This document shows, one piece after another, positions 9,304 through 19,542 of a stretch of DNA of 64,000 nt. Where the stretch lies: contig JADJFA010000007.1 in NCBI GenBank assembly GCA_016708875.1, positions 124,001 to 188,000 on the forward strand. The letters run 5' to 3'. Origin of the DNA: Lewinellaceae bacterium. Its GTDB lineage: Bacteria > Bacteroidota > Bacteroidia > Chitinophagales > Saprospiraceae. Both the position numbers and the translations under genes were made by a program. Positions within the stretch are counted from its first letter, which is position 1; every line of letters begins with the position of its first letter. A model generated the notes under the pieces. It saw only the letters and a program-made list of their open reading frames with translations. It was not told where the DNA came from and ran no database searches.

Positions 9304-9903
9304 ATGGAAGAGTCACTTACTACAGAACAAAAAATCATTGAAGCGGCTGAGGGCGTTTTTCTAACAGAAGGTTATGCAGGAGCCAGGATGCAACAGATCG
9401 CCGACAGAGCTGGCATTAATAAGGCCATGCTGCACTATTATTTTCGGAGCAAGGACAAGTTATTTGAGTTGGTTTTTCGTCATAAAATGAAGCAATTTGT
9501 CCCCCAAATTGCACTCACATTGCAGGACGATCAACTATCATTTTTAGACAAATTGGATCGTTTTGTGATGGCTTATCTTGAAATGTTGCGCAAAAACCCC
9601 TCGCTTCCCCTTTTTATCCTGAGCACCATGAATCGCAACCCTGACCTGATGGTGCATTTCAAGATAGAAGTTGGGCAAATGGTCGTACAGGTTATGAAAG
9701 ACGAAATAAGTAAAGGGAAAATCCGGCCAGTGGACCCGCATCAATTTATGCTGACGCTGGTGGGTATGTGTATTTTTCCGTTTCTGGCCCGCCCGGTTTT
9801 TATGGGTATTTTTAACCTGAACCAGGAAGCATACGCGGCAATTGTAGCCGAACGACACCTGCATGTTATGCAATACGCACGAGCCATTTTATCAGTCTCC
9901 TAG
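9304..9903 (+). CDS. TetR-family regulator of the adjacent efflux operon
   Basis: A 199-aa repressor with an N-terminal TetR helix-turn-helix (about 8-55, including YAGARMQQIADRAGINKAMLHYYFRSKDKL) and a helical ligand-binding C-terminus. ATG at 9304 is preferred to an in-frame TTG two codons earlier. The gene order TetR, outer-membrane factor, adaptor, ABC ATPases and ABC-2 permeases resembles E. coli CecR (YbiH) with YbhGFSR. Twin palindromes before this gene and before the pump genes support autoregulation and control of efflux. Confidence 0.9.
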   Translation: MEESLTTEQKIIEAAEGVFLTEGYAGARMQQIADRAGINKAMLHYYFRSKDKLFELVFRHKMKQFVPQIALTLQDDQLSFLDKLDRFVMAYLEMLRKNPSLPLFILSTMNRNPDLMVHFKIEVGQMVVQVMKDEISKGKIRPVDPHQFMLTLVGMCIFPFLARPVFMGIFNLNQEAYAAIVAERHLHVMQYARAILSVS

Positions 9904-9910
9904 ATATAAC

Positions 9911-9936
9911 AACCCTTTTCGGTGCTGAAAAGGGTT
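9911..9936 (+). terminator. Hairpin downstream of tetR
   Basis: A perfect 10-bp stem (AACCCTTTTC / GAAAAGGGTT) with a 6-nt loop begins 8 nt after the tetR stop codon. The downstream tract (TAAATTT) is only weakly T-rich. It probably separates tetR from the efflux genes. Confidence 0.6.
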
Positions 9937-9954
9937 TAAATTTATCCAAACACC

Positions 9955-9966
9955 AACCAGATGGTT
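9955..9966. promoter_or_regulatory. Putative TetR operator 2
   Basis: AACCAGATGGTT shares the AACCA-N2-TGGTT core with the site at 9275-9286 and lies 17 bp upstream of the TolC-type gene. It is the expected control point for the whole efflux operon. Confidence 0.65.
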
Positions 9967-9982
9967 AATCTAAACAGTTGAC

Positions 9983-11251
9983 ATGAAATACCTGATCGTA
10001 CTACATTGCCTTCTTTTAGCGGCAACACCTTCTGCCCAAAAACAGCACAGTCTGACAGATTGCCTGGCTCCTACTGATGCCCATCTGCCGCCCGCACAGC
10101 AACAACCGCTCATAGAAGCCGCGCACCGAGCCGCCTTGTCGCAATTGCGCAGCAATTATTTGCCGCAAGCTAGCCTCGGCGGTCAAGCTACCTGGCAAAC
10201 CGAGGTGACCAGCTTGCCCATCAGTTTCCCCGGCATCGAAGTACCTACGCTGAGCAAAGACCAGTACCGTTTCACACTCGATCTCACACAATCCATCTGG
10301 GATGGGGGGCAAAACTCGGGGCTCACTGCGGTACAAAAAGCCCAAACCAAAGCCGAAATTCAGCGTGTACAAGTGGACCGCTACGCCGCCAGGGAACAAA
10401 CCATGCAACTTTTCTGCGCCGCTTTGTTGGCTCAAAAACAAGCCGAGGCCCTTGCCGCCACGAAAAAAGACCTGCTGGTTCGTAAGGAGCGCCTCGCAGA
10501 ACAAGTGAACAACGGTACGGCCATCCCAGCCAATGTTGAAGCGTTTGAACTGAGGCTGCTCGAACTGGAACAACAAGAGGAAGAAGCGCGCTCCCGAACG
10601 GCATCGGCGGCAGATGGGCTGAGCTTACTGACTGGCCTGAGCATACAGCCTTCCGATGTGTTGCTGCCGCCCATCGAAGCTTCAACTGCCGCCGAAATTG
10701 CCAATAATCGGCCTGAATTGGGACTTTTTTCACTACAACAACAACTCACCCAAAGCCAGGAAAAACTCAGCGCGGCCAAAACAATGCCCCGCCTGAATGC
10801 TGTTGCCACACTTGGATATGCTCGGCCAGGGCTTAATTTTTTGTCCAACGAGTTCAGCCCCTACGGCATTTTCGGGCTTAATTTCAAATGGAACCTACAC
10901 CCGCTTTACACCGGGTCTGCACAAAATGAAAAGGAACAATTACGGCTGCAAAGCGCCCGAATAGACGCCCAACGTGCGCAATTTTTGCTGCAAAACGATC
11001 TGCGGGTGCAACAGCAAACCCGCGACATCGAACGCCTGCAAAAAGTACTGGAACGCGATCAAACCATCATCCGTCTGCGCGATAACCTGGTCGGTACGGC
11101 CAATGTTCAGTTGGACAACGGCATCATCACAGCTTCCGATTATCTCACGGAAACCACCAACGCCACCAATGCCCGCCTCACCGCTACCATCCACGAAATT
11201 CAACTAATGCAGGCTAACCTACAGTTGCTTTTTATAACCGGAAATCTGTAA
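9983..11251 (+). CDS. TolC-family outer membrane efflux protein
   Basis: A 422-aa outer-membrane channel with a signal peptide (cleavage near SAQ, about 19) and two long alpha-helical hairpin repeats. It contains the family features AALSQLRSNYLPQASL near residue 50 and NLRVQ/DLRVQ-type helices near 350. It is the outer-membrane exit for the tripartite ABC exporter encoded downstream. The next gene starts 33 bp later, with no terminator between, so they form an operon. Confidence 0.88.
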   Translation: MKYLIVLHCLLLAATPSAQKQHSLTDCLAPTDAHLPPAQQQPLIEAAHRAALSQLRSNYLPQASLGGQATWQTEVTSLPISFPGIEVPTLSKDQYRFTLDLTQSIWDGGQNSGLTAVQKAQTKAEIQRVQVDRYAAREQTMQLFCAALLAQKQAEALAATKKDLLVRKERLAEQVNNGTAIPANVEAFELRLLELEQQEEEARSRTASAADGLSLLTGLSIQPSDVLLPPIEASTAAEIANNRPELGLFSLQQQLTQSQEKLSAAKTMPRLNAVATLGYARPGLNFLSNEFSPYGIFGLNFKWNLHPLYTGSAQNEKEQLRLQSARIDAQRAQFLLQNDLRVQQQTRDIERLQKVLERDQTIIRLRDNLVGTANVQLDNGIITASDYLTETTNATNARLTATIHEIQLMQANLQLLFITGNL

Positions 11252-11283
11252 AAACCGCTCCCTCACTCGCAAATTCACATGAT

Positions 11284-12255
11284 ATGAAATACCTCGCACT
11301 ACTGCTTTTTTTAGCCATTTTCTTTGCCTGCGGCAACAACAAAACCGACTCGGACGCTACGGGCATTTTCGAGGCTCGGGAAGTCATCATTTCCGCCGAA
11401 TCTGCTGGCATATTGCAAAAATTCAACGTAAACGAAGGCCAAACCCTGGCTGCCGGGCAGGAGGTGGGCAGCATAGACTGCACTCAACTGGGCCTGCAAA
11501 AAGACCAAATCTCCGCCAGCGAACGCGCCCTCGATTTGCGTCAAACCGAATCTGCGCCCCAAAATCGAGTGCTGCAGGAGCAAATTGCCTTCCAGCAAAG
11601 CCAAATCGCCGCCCAACGTGAACAACTTCGCGTGGCAAAGGTGGAACAGGACCGTATGAAAAAACTGGTATCAGCCAAGGCTGCTCCTGCCAAGCAGTTG
11701 GACGATGTGAATGGCCAAATCGCTGTGTTGGAGAAACAAATCGCGAGCGCAGAGCAGCAAGTCAAGGTATTGCAACAACAAATCCAATCGCAGGATCAGT
11801 CGGCAGCCATTGCCAATCGCGGTATTTTAAGCGAGAAACAGCCACTTAATGTGCGCAAGGCCCAATTGGACGACCAAATCCGCCGCTGCAAAGTCATCAA
11901 TCCACTCAAGGGAACGGTATTGAGCAAATACGCCGAGGCTTTTGAAATGGCCGCGCCCGGCAAAGCGCTGTACAAAGTAGCCAACCTCGATACGCTTACG
12001 CTGCGTGCCTACATTGTTGGCGATCAACTTCCCCAAATCAAGCTTGGGCAGGCGGTGACGGTGCAAGTGAGTCAGGGCGATGGTGTGATGAAACCCTACG
12101 CCGGGGTGCTGACCTGGATTTCGGACAAGGCCGAGTTCACGCCCAAGACCATCCAGACCCGTGACGAACGGGCCAACCTCGTATACGCTGTCAAAATTGC
12201 CACGCCGAACGACGGTTTTTTAAAGATTGGGATGTACGCAGATGTGAAATTTTAG
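11284..12255 (+). CDS. HlyD-family periplasmic adaptor lipoprotein
   Basis: A 323-aa membrane fusion protein, YbhG-like. A lipobox (AIFFACGNN) indicates a lipid anchor. A split biotinyl/lipoyl-like domain (IISAESAGILQKFNVNEGQ near 35) flanks a long Gln- and Ala-rich coiled-coil hairpin (about 70-200), followed by a beta-barrel domain (about 225-320). It should bridge the ABC-2 permeases and the TolC channel. Confidence 0.88.
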   Translation: MKYLALLLFLAIFFACGNNKTDSDATGIFEAREVIISAESAGILQKFNVNEGQTLAAGQEVGSIDCTQLGLQKDQISASERALDLRQTESAPQNRVLQEQIAFQQSQIAAQREQLRVAKVEQDRMKKLVSAKAAPAKQLDDVNGQIAVLEKQIASAEQQVKVLQQQIQSQDQSAAIANRGILSEKQPLNVRKAQLDDQIRRCKVINPLKGTVLSKYAEAFEMAAPGKALYKVANLDTLTLRAYIVGDQLPQIKLGQAVTVQVSQGDGVMKPYAGVLTWISDKAEFTPKTIQTRDERANLVYAVKIATPNDGFLKIGMYADVKF

Positions 12256-12327
12256 TCCACGAAACGGGAGCCGGATATTTCACAAGGGTATTAATAAGAA
12301 GTGCCATCACCGCGAAAAAGAACAACC

Positions 12328-13233
12328 ATGATTTCCATCCAAAACATTTCCAAGTCTTTCAACAAGGACAGTGTGACCGCTTTGCGCAACATCAACATCG
12401 AGGTGGAGCGGGGCGAGTTATTTGGGTTGATAGGCCCTGATGGTGCTGGGAAAACCACGCTGTTCCGCATTTTGGCCACGCTGTTGTTAGCCGACGAGGG
12501 CCGCGCCGAAATCGGCGGACGGGATGTCGTGCGCGATTACAAAGCTATCCGACGTACCATCGGTTATATGCCGGGGCGTTTCGCCTTGTATCAGGATCTG
12601 AGCATTTGGGAAAACCTCCAGTTTTATGCTTCGGTGTTTGGCACAACAGTAGCCGAAAACTACGAGCGTATTAAGCCAATCTACAGTCAAATAGAGCCGT
12701 TCAAAGACCGTCGAGCGGGGCAACTTTCGGGCGGGATGAAGCAAAAACTGGCTCTTTCCTGCGCCCTCGTACATAAGCCGGATATTTTGCTGCTCGACGA
12801 ACCGACTACGGGGGTGGACCCGGTGTCGCGCAAGGAATTTTGGGACATTCTCCAACTCCTGCGCGGACAGGGGTTGACCATCATAGTTTCCACGCCATAC
12901 ATGGATGAAGCTCGACTATGCGACCGCATCGCGCTCCTCCAAAAAGGCCAGATTCTGGAACAAAACACCCCTGATGGCATCGTTTCAGGGCATTCCGAAC
13001 CCCTGTTCAGTGTACGCGGGCCAAACATGTTCGCGCTCCTGCAAGCGGTGCGTTTGTGGCCTGGCACTTATTCTTGCTTTGCCTTCGGCGACAGTCATCA
13101 TGCCTATTTGCGGCCGGGTGCCAAGCCCGCGGATTTGAAAGATTTTTTACACCAAAAAGGGTTTGAAAACGTGGCAGTCGAGGCCATTCAGCCTGATATC
13201 GAGGATATTTTTATGCACTTGTTACCGGCTTAA
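12328..13233 (+). CDS. ABC transporter ATP-binding protein (YbhF N-half-like)
   Basis: A 301-aa ATPase with Walker A (GPDGAGKTT), a canonical signature (LSGGMKQKLA), Walker B (ILLLDEPTTGVD) and a C-terminal extension ending EDIFMHLL. The start at 12328 is the conserved MISIQNISKSF; an upstream GTG adds nine unconserved residues. E. coli YbhF carries two ATPase domains in one chain; here they are separate adjacent genes. Confidence 0.92.
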   Translation: MISIQNISKSFNKDSVTALRNINIEVERGELFGLIGPDGAGKTTLFRILATLLLADEGRAEIGGRDVVRDYKAIRRTIGYMPGRFALYQDLSIWENLQFYASVFGTTVAENYERIKPIYSQIEPFKDRRAGQLSGGMKQKLALSCALVHKPDILLLDEPTTGVDPVSRKEFWDILQLLRGQGLTIIVSTPYMDEARLCDRIALLQKGQILEQNTPDGIVSGHSEPLFSVRGPNMFALLQAVRLWPGTYSCFAFGDSHHAYLRPGAKPADLKDFLHQKGFENVAVEAIQPDIEDIFMHLLPA

Positions 13234-13266
13234 TTGATTCAACTTTTACAACCATCCCGCTCATCC

Positions 13267-14058
13267 ATGATTATCACGACTGAAAATCTTACCAAAAAAT
13301 TCGGCCAATTCACCGCCGTGGACCAAATCAGTTTCTCGGTGGCAGAGGGCGAAATATTTGGTTTTTTGGGCGCCAATGGTGCCGGAAAAACCACTGCCAT
13401 GCGGATGTTGAGCGGACTGTTGGCTCCAACTTCGGGCCGGGCAAAGGTGGTGGGATTCGATGTAGCCACCCAACCGGAAGACATCAAGCGCAGCATTGGG
13501 TACATGTCGCAGCGGTTTTCGTTGTACGAAGACCTGACGGTTTTGGAGAATATCCGACTGTTTGGCAGCATTTATGGGTTAAAAAAGGTGGAATTGTCGC
13601 AAAAAGCTACCGCCTTGCTCGAGCAATTGCAGTTTACCGAACAACGCAACACACTCGTGGGCGCCTTGCCGTTGGGATGGAAACAGAAACTCTCCTTCTC
13701 CGTCGCCATGATGCACGAGCCTCGTTTGGTATTCCTCGACGAACCAACGGGCGGCGTAGATCCAATCACACGACGCCAATTCTGGGAATTGATATACGCA
13801 GCCGCCGGACGCGGCGCCACGGTGTTCGTGACCACCCACTACATGGACGAAGCCGAATACTGCGATCGTGTTTCAATTATGGTAGATGGGCGAATTGCCG
13901 CGCTCGACACACCGGCCGCCTTGAAAGTCCAGTTCGAGGCCCGCGACATGGACGAGGTTTTTTGCGCCTCGCCGCCACTTCTAAAATCCGTACCGCATGA
14001 AGATTTTTCTCGCATTCCTGCAAAAAGAATTTTGGCACGTCATACGCGACCGACGTAG
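13267..14058 (+). CDS. ABC transporter ATP-binding protein with degenerate signature (YbhF C-half-like)
   Basis: A 263-aa ATPase with Walker A (GANGAGKTT) and Walker B (LVFLDEPTGGVDP). The signature reads LPLGWKQKL instead of LSGG, the same sort of change seen in the second half of YbhF. An asymmetric heterodimer with the upstream ATPase is likely. The 3' end overlaps the next gene by 62 bp. The C-terminal tail after MDEVF looks unlike the family, so a small indel near the end is possible. Confidence 0.9.
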   Translation: MIITTENLTKKFGQFTAVDQISFSVAEGEIFGFLGANGAGKTTAMRMLSGLLAPTSGRAKVVGFDVATQPEDIKRSIGYMSQRFSLYEDLTVLENIRLFGSIYGLKKVELSQKATALLEQLQFTEQRNTLVGALPLGWKQKLSFSVAMMHEPRLVFLDEPTGGVDPITRRQFWELIYAAAGRGATVFVTTHYMDEAEYCDRVSIMVDGRIAALDTPAALKVQFEARDMDEVFCASPPLLKSVPHEDFSRIPAKRILARHTRPT

Positions 14059-15103
14059 CCTTGTTGTCTTGATTGGTATGCCGATTTTGATGATGTTGTT
14101 GTACGGTTTTGCCCTGAGTAATGAGGTGAAAAACTCGCGCATCGCCATCCTCGACCTTTCGAAAGATGATATTACCCGCGAATTGACGCAGCGCTTGGAT
14201 GCCAGCCGATATTTTTCGGTGACAGAATACATACAGTCTCCAACACAGGCCGACCAGTTGTTTCGGCAAGGCAAAGTGCGGGCGGTGGTGATTTTTCAAG
14301 AAAATTTTCAGCGCAATCTCCTGCAAGCCAATGCCACTGCGGTTCAAATCATTGCAGACGCAGCCGACACGAATACCGGCAGCACGGTGGCTTTTTATGC
14401 CGCAAGTGTGATCCGCAGTTACCAAAATGAACTACAGGAGCTACAAAAACTGCCCTATCGCATTCATGTGGAAAGTCAAATGGTGTACAACCCACAGCAG
14501 GAAAGTGCGCCCAATTTCGTGCCGGGCGTGATGGTGCTCATCCTGATTCTGCTTTGCTCAATGCTGACGGCAGTAGCCATTGTTCGGGAGAAAGAAAGCG
14601 GCACAATGGAATTGATCCTGGTTTCGCCTGCCCGCCCCTGGGTGATGGTAGTAGCCAAAGCCATACCTTTTTTACTGGTCGGTATGCTCAATGTAGGGGT
14701 CATATTGATGATGGCGTACACCGTATTAGGCTTGCCTATGCGGGGAAGTTTAGTGCTTTTATTAGCGGAATGTGGTCTGTTTGTCTTGTTGGCCTTGTCA
14801 TTGGGGCTCCTCATCAGCACCCGAACGGATTCGCAGCAGACGGCCTTGTTCATCTCACTGGTCGGCCTGATGTTGCCTTCTCTAGTGTTCAGCGGATTCA
14901 TGTTTCCGTTGGAAAACATGCCCAAACCCTTGCAAATTATCAGCAATATCGTGCCGACGAAATACTTTTTCAGTATCCTCAAATCAGTGATGATCAAGGG
15001 ACTGGGCTTTTCTTACGTCTGGAAAGAAACGCTGGTCATGGCAGGTATGACCCTGGTGTTACTGACGCTGGCTGTGCGCTCTTTCAAGATACGGTTGGCC
15101 TGA
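13997..15103 (+). CDS. ABC-2 type permease (YbhS-like)
   Basis: A 368-aa ABC-2 permease. An N-terminal helix (about 22-40) is followed by a large periplasmic domain (about 45-175) and five C-terminal helices (about 180-365), with the ABC-2 motif REKESGTMELILVSP near 195. It pairs with the next permease as the transmembrane part of the exporter. Its start overlaps the preceding ATPase gene, suggesting translational coupling. Confidence 0.92.
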   Translation: MKIFLAFLQKEFWHVIRDRRSLVVLIGMPILMMLLYGFALSNEVKNSRIAILDLSKDDITRELTQRLDASRYFSVTEYIQSPTQADQLFRQGKVRAVVIFQENFQRNLLQANATAVQIIADAADTNTGSTVAFYAASVIRSYQNELQELQKLPYRIHVESQMVYNPQQESAPNFVPGVMVLILILLCSMLTAVAIVREKESGTMELILVSPARPWVMVVAKAIPFLLVGMLNVGVILMMAYTVLGLPMRGSLVLLLAECGLFVLLALSLGLLISTRTDSQQTALFISLVGLMLPSLVFSGFMFPLENMPKPLQIISNIVPTKYFFSILKSVMIKGLGFSYVWKETLVMAGMTLVLLTLAVRSFKIRLA

Positions 15104-15133
15104 CGCTTTCTTCAAATCAAACACACTCAATCC

Positions 15134-16249
15134 ATGCTTTCCGCACTCATCCGCAAAGAATTCAGTCAAATCCTCCGCAATGTCAACATCATTCGGATGA
15201 TGCTCATGGCCCCATTGATTCAACTCATCATCATCCCTTTAGCTGCTGATTTTGAGGTAAAAAACATCAATTTGGCCGTTCTGGACCGCGATCACTCTAC
15301 TTATTCGCATAAGATAACCAATAAAATGGTTGCGTCGGGCTATTTCAAATTGGTGGATATGCCCCACGACGAAGCCGCTGCACAACGCGCCATGGATGAA
15401 GGCCGCGCTGATTTGGCACTGGAAATACCCGCCCATTTTGAGCGTGATTTGGTGCGCGAGGACGAGGCCACCGTCAAAATACGCACCGATGCTGTCAATG
15501 GGGTAAAAGCCGGTCTTGGCATGAACTATGGCGGACAAATCATTTCGGCGGTGAACAATGAAATCCGACAGGATTTTGTACAAATGCCGCGTTTCAACCC
15601 CCTGCCGATGATTGACATCAACACCCGGTTTTGGTACAATCCTGATTTCAATTACCGGCATTACATGGCCCCGGGCATTTTGGCTCTTTTGCTCACGATG
15701 GTGGGTTCGATGATGTGCGCCCTGAACATTGTGCGTGAGCGGGAAATCGGCACGATGGAGCAGATGAACGTCACCCCGGTGAAAAGTTGGCAGTTTTTGC
15801 TGGCCAAACTTATCCCATTTTGGGTCATCGGTCTGGTGTCGCTGACCATTGGTTTGCTGGCGTGTTTCCTGATTTTTGGCATTGTATCCGCAGGGAGTTA
15901 CCTGACAATCTACCTGTTTGCCATGGTCTACCTCGTTGCTGCGCTGGGCATTGGACAATTGATTGCTTCGTTTACGGACACGCAACAACAAGCCACACTG
16001 TTTTCCTTCTTTTTTATGATGATGTTCGTGCTGCTCAGCGGTTTGTACACCCCCATCGAAAGTATGCCACCTTGGGCGCAATGGCTGGCCTGGGCCAACC
16101 CGGTAACGCATTTTGTGGATGTGATGCGCTCCGTGGTGTTGAAAGGCAGCACATTCATGGATTTATTGCCACGCTTTTGGAGTATTTGCGGTTTTGCGGT
16201 GTTGTTCAACGTAATAGCCGTGTTTAGTTATCGAAAAAGGATGGGCTGA
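15134..16249 (+). CDS. ABC-2 type permease (YbhR-like)
   Basis: A 371-aa ABC-2 permease with the same layout as the preceding gene: one N-terminal helix, a periplasmic domain and five C-terminal helices. The motif REREIGTMEQMNVTP lies near 200, and FFMMMFVLLSGLYTPIESMP marks the last helices. It is the final gene of the efflux operon. The substrate is unknown; YbhFSR homologues export drugs or cations. Confidence 0.92.
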   Translation: MLSALIRKEFSQILRNVNIIRMMLMAPLIQLIIIPLAADFEVKNINLAVLDRDHSTYSHKITNKMVASGYFKLVDMPHDEAAAQRAMDEGRADLALEIPAHFERDLVREDEATVKIRTDAVNGVKAGLGMNYGGQIISAVNNEIRQDFVQMPRFNPLPMIDINTRFWYNPDFNYRHYMAPGILALLLTMVGSMMCALNIVREREIGTMEQMNVTPVKSWQFLLAKLIPFWVIGLVSLTIGLLACFLIFGIVSAGSYLTIYLFAMVYLVAALGIGQLIASFTDTQQQATLFSFFFMMMFVLLSGLYTPIESMPPWAQWLAWANPVTHFVDVMRSVVLKGSTFMDLLPRFWSICGFAVLFNVIAVFSYRKRMG

Positions 16250-16294
16250 CAACTTGGCAATTCGATCTGAAAACGCAATTCCATCCCCGGGTAG

Positions 16295-16327
16295 TTTGGT
16301 GCAAAGCGAGCAAGTTGCCTACCTTCG
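16295..16327 (+). promoter_or_regulatory. Promoter of the FadN-type gene
   Basis: TTTG at 16295-16298, a 21-nt spacer and TACCTTCG at 16320-16327 fit the Bacteroidota promoter pattern (the last triplet is TCG instead of TTG). It lies 23 bp before the start codon of the beta-oxidation gene. Confidence 0.5.
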
Positions 16328-16350
16328 CAGCAAATTTTCGCTTCCCAATT

Positions 16351-18723
16351 ATGCTCAACAAACGCATCCGCAAAGTCGCCGTGCTCGGTTCAGGTCTCAT
16401 GGGCACTGGCATCGCCGCCCATCTCGCAGGCTGTGGCCTCGAAGTGCTACTGCTTGACCTCGCCACCAGCGGAAGGCAATCGCAACAAAATCGCTGCCGA
16501 TTCTCTGGCCAACGCCTTGAAAGCCAAGCCCGCGCCGTTTTACGACAACAAATTCGCCAGCCGCATCAAAGTCGGCAACTTCGACGACGATTTCCCGAAA
16601 ATAAAAGAATGTGATTGGATCATTGAGGTCGTGGTGGAGCGTTTGGACATTAAAAAGCAGATTTATGAAAAAGTGGAGCAGTTCCGTTCGAAGGGTTCGC
16701 TCGTTACCTCTAATACGTCCGGCATTCCCATTCATTTGATGGCAGAAGGCCGCAGTGAGGATTTCAAGAAGCACTTTTGCGGCACACACTTTTTCAATCC
16801 GGTGCGCTACATGCGCTTATTCGAGGTCATCCCAACTGCTGATACAGATCCTGAGGTGACGGCGTTTTTTATGGAGTATGGCGACGTGCATTTGGGCAAA
16901 CAAACAGTGCTCTGCAAAGACACCCCGGCCTTCATCGCCAACCGTGTGGGCGTGTATGCTATGGCCAAAATTTTCCAACTCACCCATGAACTAGGTCTTG
17001 GCATTGACACCGCAGATGCGCTCACTGGCCCGGCCATTGGTCGCCCCAAAACGGGCACTTTCCGCCTGGCGGATCTCGTAGGCATGGACACGGCGGTCCA
17101 CGTCATAAACGGCATGAAACAAAACTGCCCCGACGACGAGCAGATTTCAAAAATGGAGGTTCCGAAGTTTCTGAATTTCCTCGTGGAGAACAAGTTTTTT
17201 GGAAACAAGTCTGGGCAAGGTTTTTACAAAAAAACGGCTGAAAAAGACGCAAAAGGTCGTCCTGTGGTGCAGGCCCTGAACCTCAACACCTGGAATACGC
17301 CGTTCCGCAAAAAGAAAAACTCCCCATTCTCGACACGCTGAAACAAATCGAGGAACTGCCGCGCCGCATGAAGGCCATTTTCAACGGCACGGATAAGGGC
17401 GCGGAGATGCTGAAGCGCTCCTTCCTCGGCTTGTTCGCCTACGTTTCCAACCGCGTCCCGGAAATCTCAGACACCGCTTATGCCATTGACGACGCGCTCC
17501 GTGCAGGCTTTGCCTGGGAAGTTGGGCCGTTCCAGTATTGGGACATGGCAGGCGTGGCCGAAAGTGTGGAACTCGCCGAGAAACAAGGCGAGAAAATTGG
17601 AACATGGGTGAAGGAAATGTTGGCGGCTGGCAACACCTCTTTTTACAAAACGGAGGGAGGTAAACGCTTGTGTTACAATCCTTTGTCCAAGAAATACGAA
17701 GCGCTTCCGGGTGGCGAGTCCTTCATTATTCTGGATGCCTACCGCGCTCAAAAGCCCGTATACACCAACTCCGAATGCACCCTGCACGACATTGGCGACG
17801 GAGTGCTTTGCCTCGAATTCCACTCCAAAATGAACGCCATTGGAGAAGGGATTTTGCGCGGCATCAATGACTCGATTCAGATTGCGGAAGAACAGGGTTG
17901 GAAAGGCATCGTGATTGGGAACAACGCCCAGCAATTCACCGTAGGCGCCAACCTGATGATGGTCGCCATGATGGCATACGAGCAGAACTGGGACGAACTG
18001 AATATGGCTACCAGCGTGTTTCAGCAGACTTCGATGCGCATTCGTTACTCGTCCATTCCGGTGGTGATCGCCACGCAGGGTTACGTTTTTGGTGGTGGTT
18101 GCGAGTTTTCAATGCACGCAGATTCTGTGGTGGCAGCGGCAGAAAGTTATATCGGACTGGTGGAAGTTGGCGTGGGCATCATCCCTGGCGGCGGCGGCAC
18201 GAAAGAATTTGCTTTGCGTCTCTCGGACGAAATTTCCAAAGAAGGCGATGTGCAAATCCCGCGATTGATTGACCGGTTCAAGACCATTGCTACAGCGCAG
18301 GTTGCGACATCGGCTTACGAGGCATTCAACTACGGCTACTTATTGCCACAAAAAGACTCCGTCGTTCACAACGCCGCCCGCAACATCAGCGAGGCTAAAA
18401 AGAAGGTGCTGGAACTGGCCAATGACTATGTGATGCCCATCCAGCGCAAAGACATTACAGTGCTTGGCCGCACAGGTTTGGGCGCGCTATACGTCGCTGC
18501 CCACTCGCTCAAACTCGGAAACTACGCCTCCGAACATGACATCCTCATCGCCAAAAAAGTGGCCTGGGTGCTCTGCGGAGGCGACTTGACCAGTTCGCAG
18601 CAGGTGAGTGAGCAGTATTTGCTGGACATTGAGCGCGAGGCTTTCTTGAGTCTTTGTGGGGAGCAAAAAACGCTGGAGCGGATACAGTATATGTTGGAGA
18701 ATGGGAAGCCGTTGAGGAATTGA
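16351..18723 (+). CDS. FadN-type 3-hydroxyacyl-CoA dehydrogenase/enoyl-CoA hydratase (two frameshifts as read)
   Basis: One beta-oxidation gene of about 790 codons is read in three segments. The N-terminus has a Rossmann NAD motif (GSGLMGTGIAAHLAG). The middle has the HFFNPVRYMRLFEVIP motif of 3-hydroxyacyl-CoA dehydrogenases. The C-terminal crotonase domain has FTVGANLMM and IATQGYVFGGGCEFSMHAD. Frame 1 changes to frame 2 near 16466 (one extra base) and back to frame 1 near 17290, where AACACCTGG should be AACACCCTGG. With both repaired, the length is exactly divisible by three. Homopolymer context suggests sequencing error and not decay. The product should oxidise and hydrate fatty acyl-CoA intermediates in the cytoplasm. 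Confidence 0.9.
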
Positions 18724-18746
18724 AATGAATTGACAATATTTATACC

Positions 18747-19478
18747 ATGAAAAACACCATATTGATAATAATATGCTTAGGCATTTATATAGCGGGTTCA
18801 TCTGCCCAAGCTCGGTATCAAGTTGGTGACTCTTTGTTTGTATGGGCAAAATCGGGTTTGAATCTTAGAATTAAACCTTCTATTGATGCTCCAAAACTAA
18901 CTGTAATTCCCTACGGAAATACGATAGAGGTTATTGATACTGCTATACAAACTTTATCTCACTCCATTGTGATAGCAAAACCTAAAGAGAAAGACGGATT
19001 CAGATTGAAAGGATTCTGGGTTATGGTGAAATATGGAGAAAAGGTAGGTTTTGCATTTGATGGCTATTTGTCAAAACTTCCGGTTGTTGATATATCCAAA
19101 GATAAAAAAGAAACCGAATTCAATGGATTTTACCATTATGCTGTACGACTTTGGGGAAAGCCCTTGAAGGAACGACGATGGCAGACTCATTCGGGGGAAA
19201 AGAATCATTTCGATATGATTTTTAAAAATGGCACTACCTACCATGGCTACGAAGGAATGAAAGGAGGAAAGTATATTTTTAGGATTCCCACATTACATTT
19301 GACCGAAGCCTACTTATTGGGAAACGCGATACACGACATAGAAAGTTATGTGGGTTGTTACCAAGAAGCTATTGTAGAGAGAAGAGGCGGCGTAATTGAA
19401 TTTGGATGTGAACTGTTATCGGGCAAAATTTATATAGAGCAAGGAAACGCCGTTGTTGAATTCGAACACTCTGAATAA
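18747..19478 (+). CDS. Secreted SH3-domain protein
   Basis: A 243-aa exported protein with signal peptide (about 1-20, SSAQA) and a bacterial SH3-like region at about 25-110 (GDSLFVWAKSGLNLRIKPS at the start, GFWVMVKYGEKVGFAFDGYL at the end). The C-terminal half is of unknown fold. The gene is clearly more AT-rich than its neighbours and sits between the real fadN 3' end and a decayed copy of it, suggesting acquisition by insertion. Function unknown. Confidence 0.75.
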   Translation: MKNTILIIICLGIYIAGSSAQARYQVGDSLFVWAKSGLNLRIKPSIDAPKLTVIPYGNTIEVIDTAIQTLSHSIVIAKPKEKDGFRLKGFWVMVKYGEKVGFAFDGYLSKLPVVDISKDKKETEFNGFYHYAVRLWGKPLKERRWQTHSGEKNHFDMIFKNGTTYHGYEGMKGGKYIFRIPTLHLTEAYLLGNAIHDIESYVGCYQEAIVERRGGVIEFGCELLSGKIYIEQGNAVVEFEHSE

Positions 19479-19542
19479 CAGCTGATACAACTGACTTGAA
19501 GCATATGCTTTCAAACCCAACATAATAGTCCAATCCACTCTC

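Noticed and set aside
15239..16111. Minus-strand ORF of 290 codons
   Set aside because: It is a shadow of the ABC-2 permease gene on the plus strand, with a low-complexity product rich in His, Gln and Arg.
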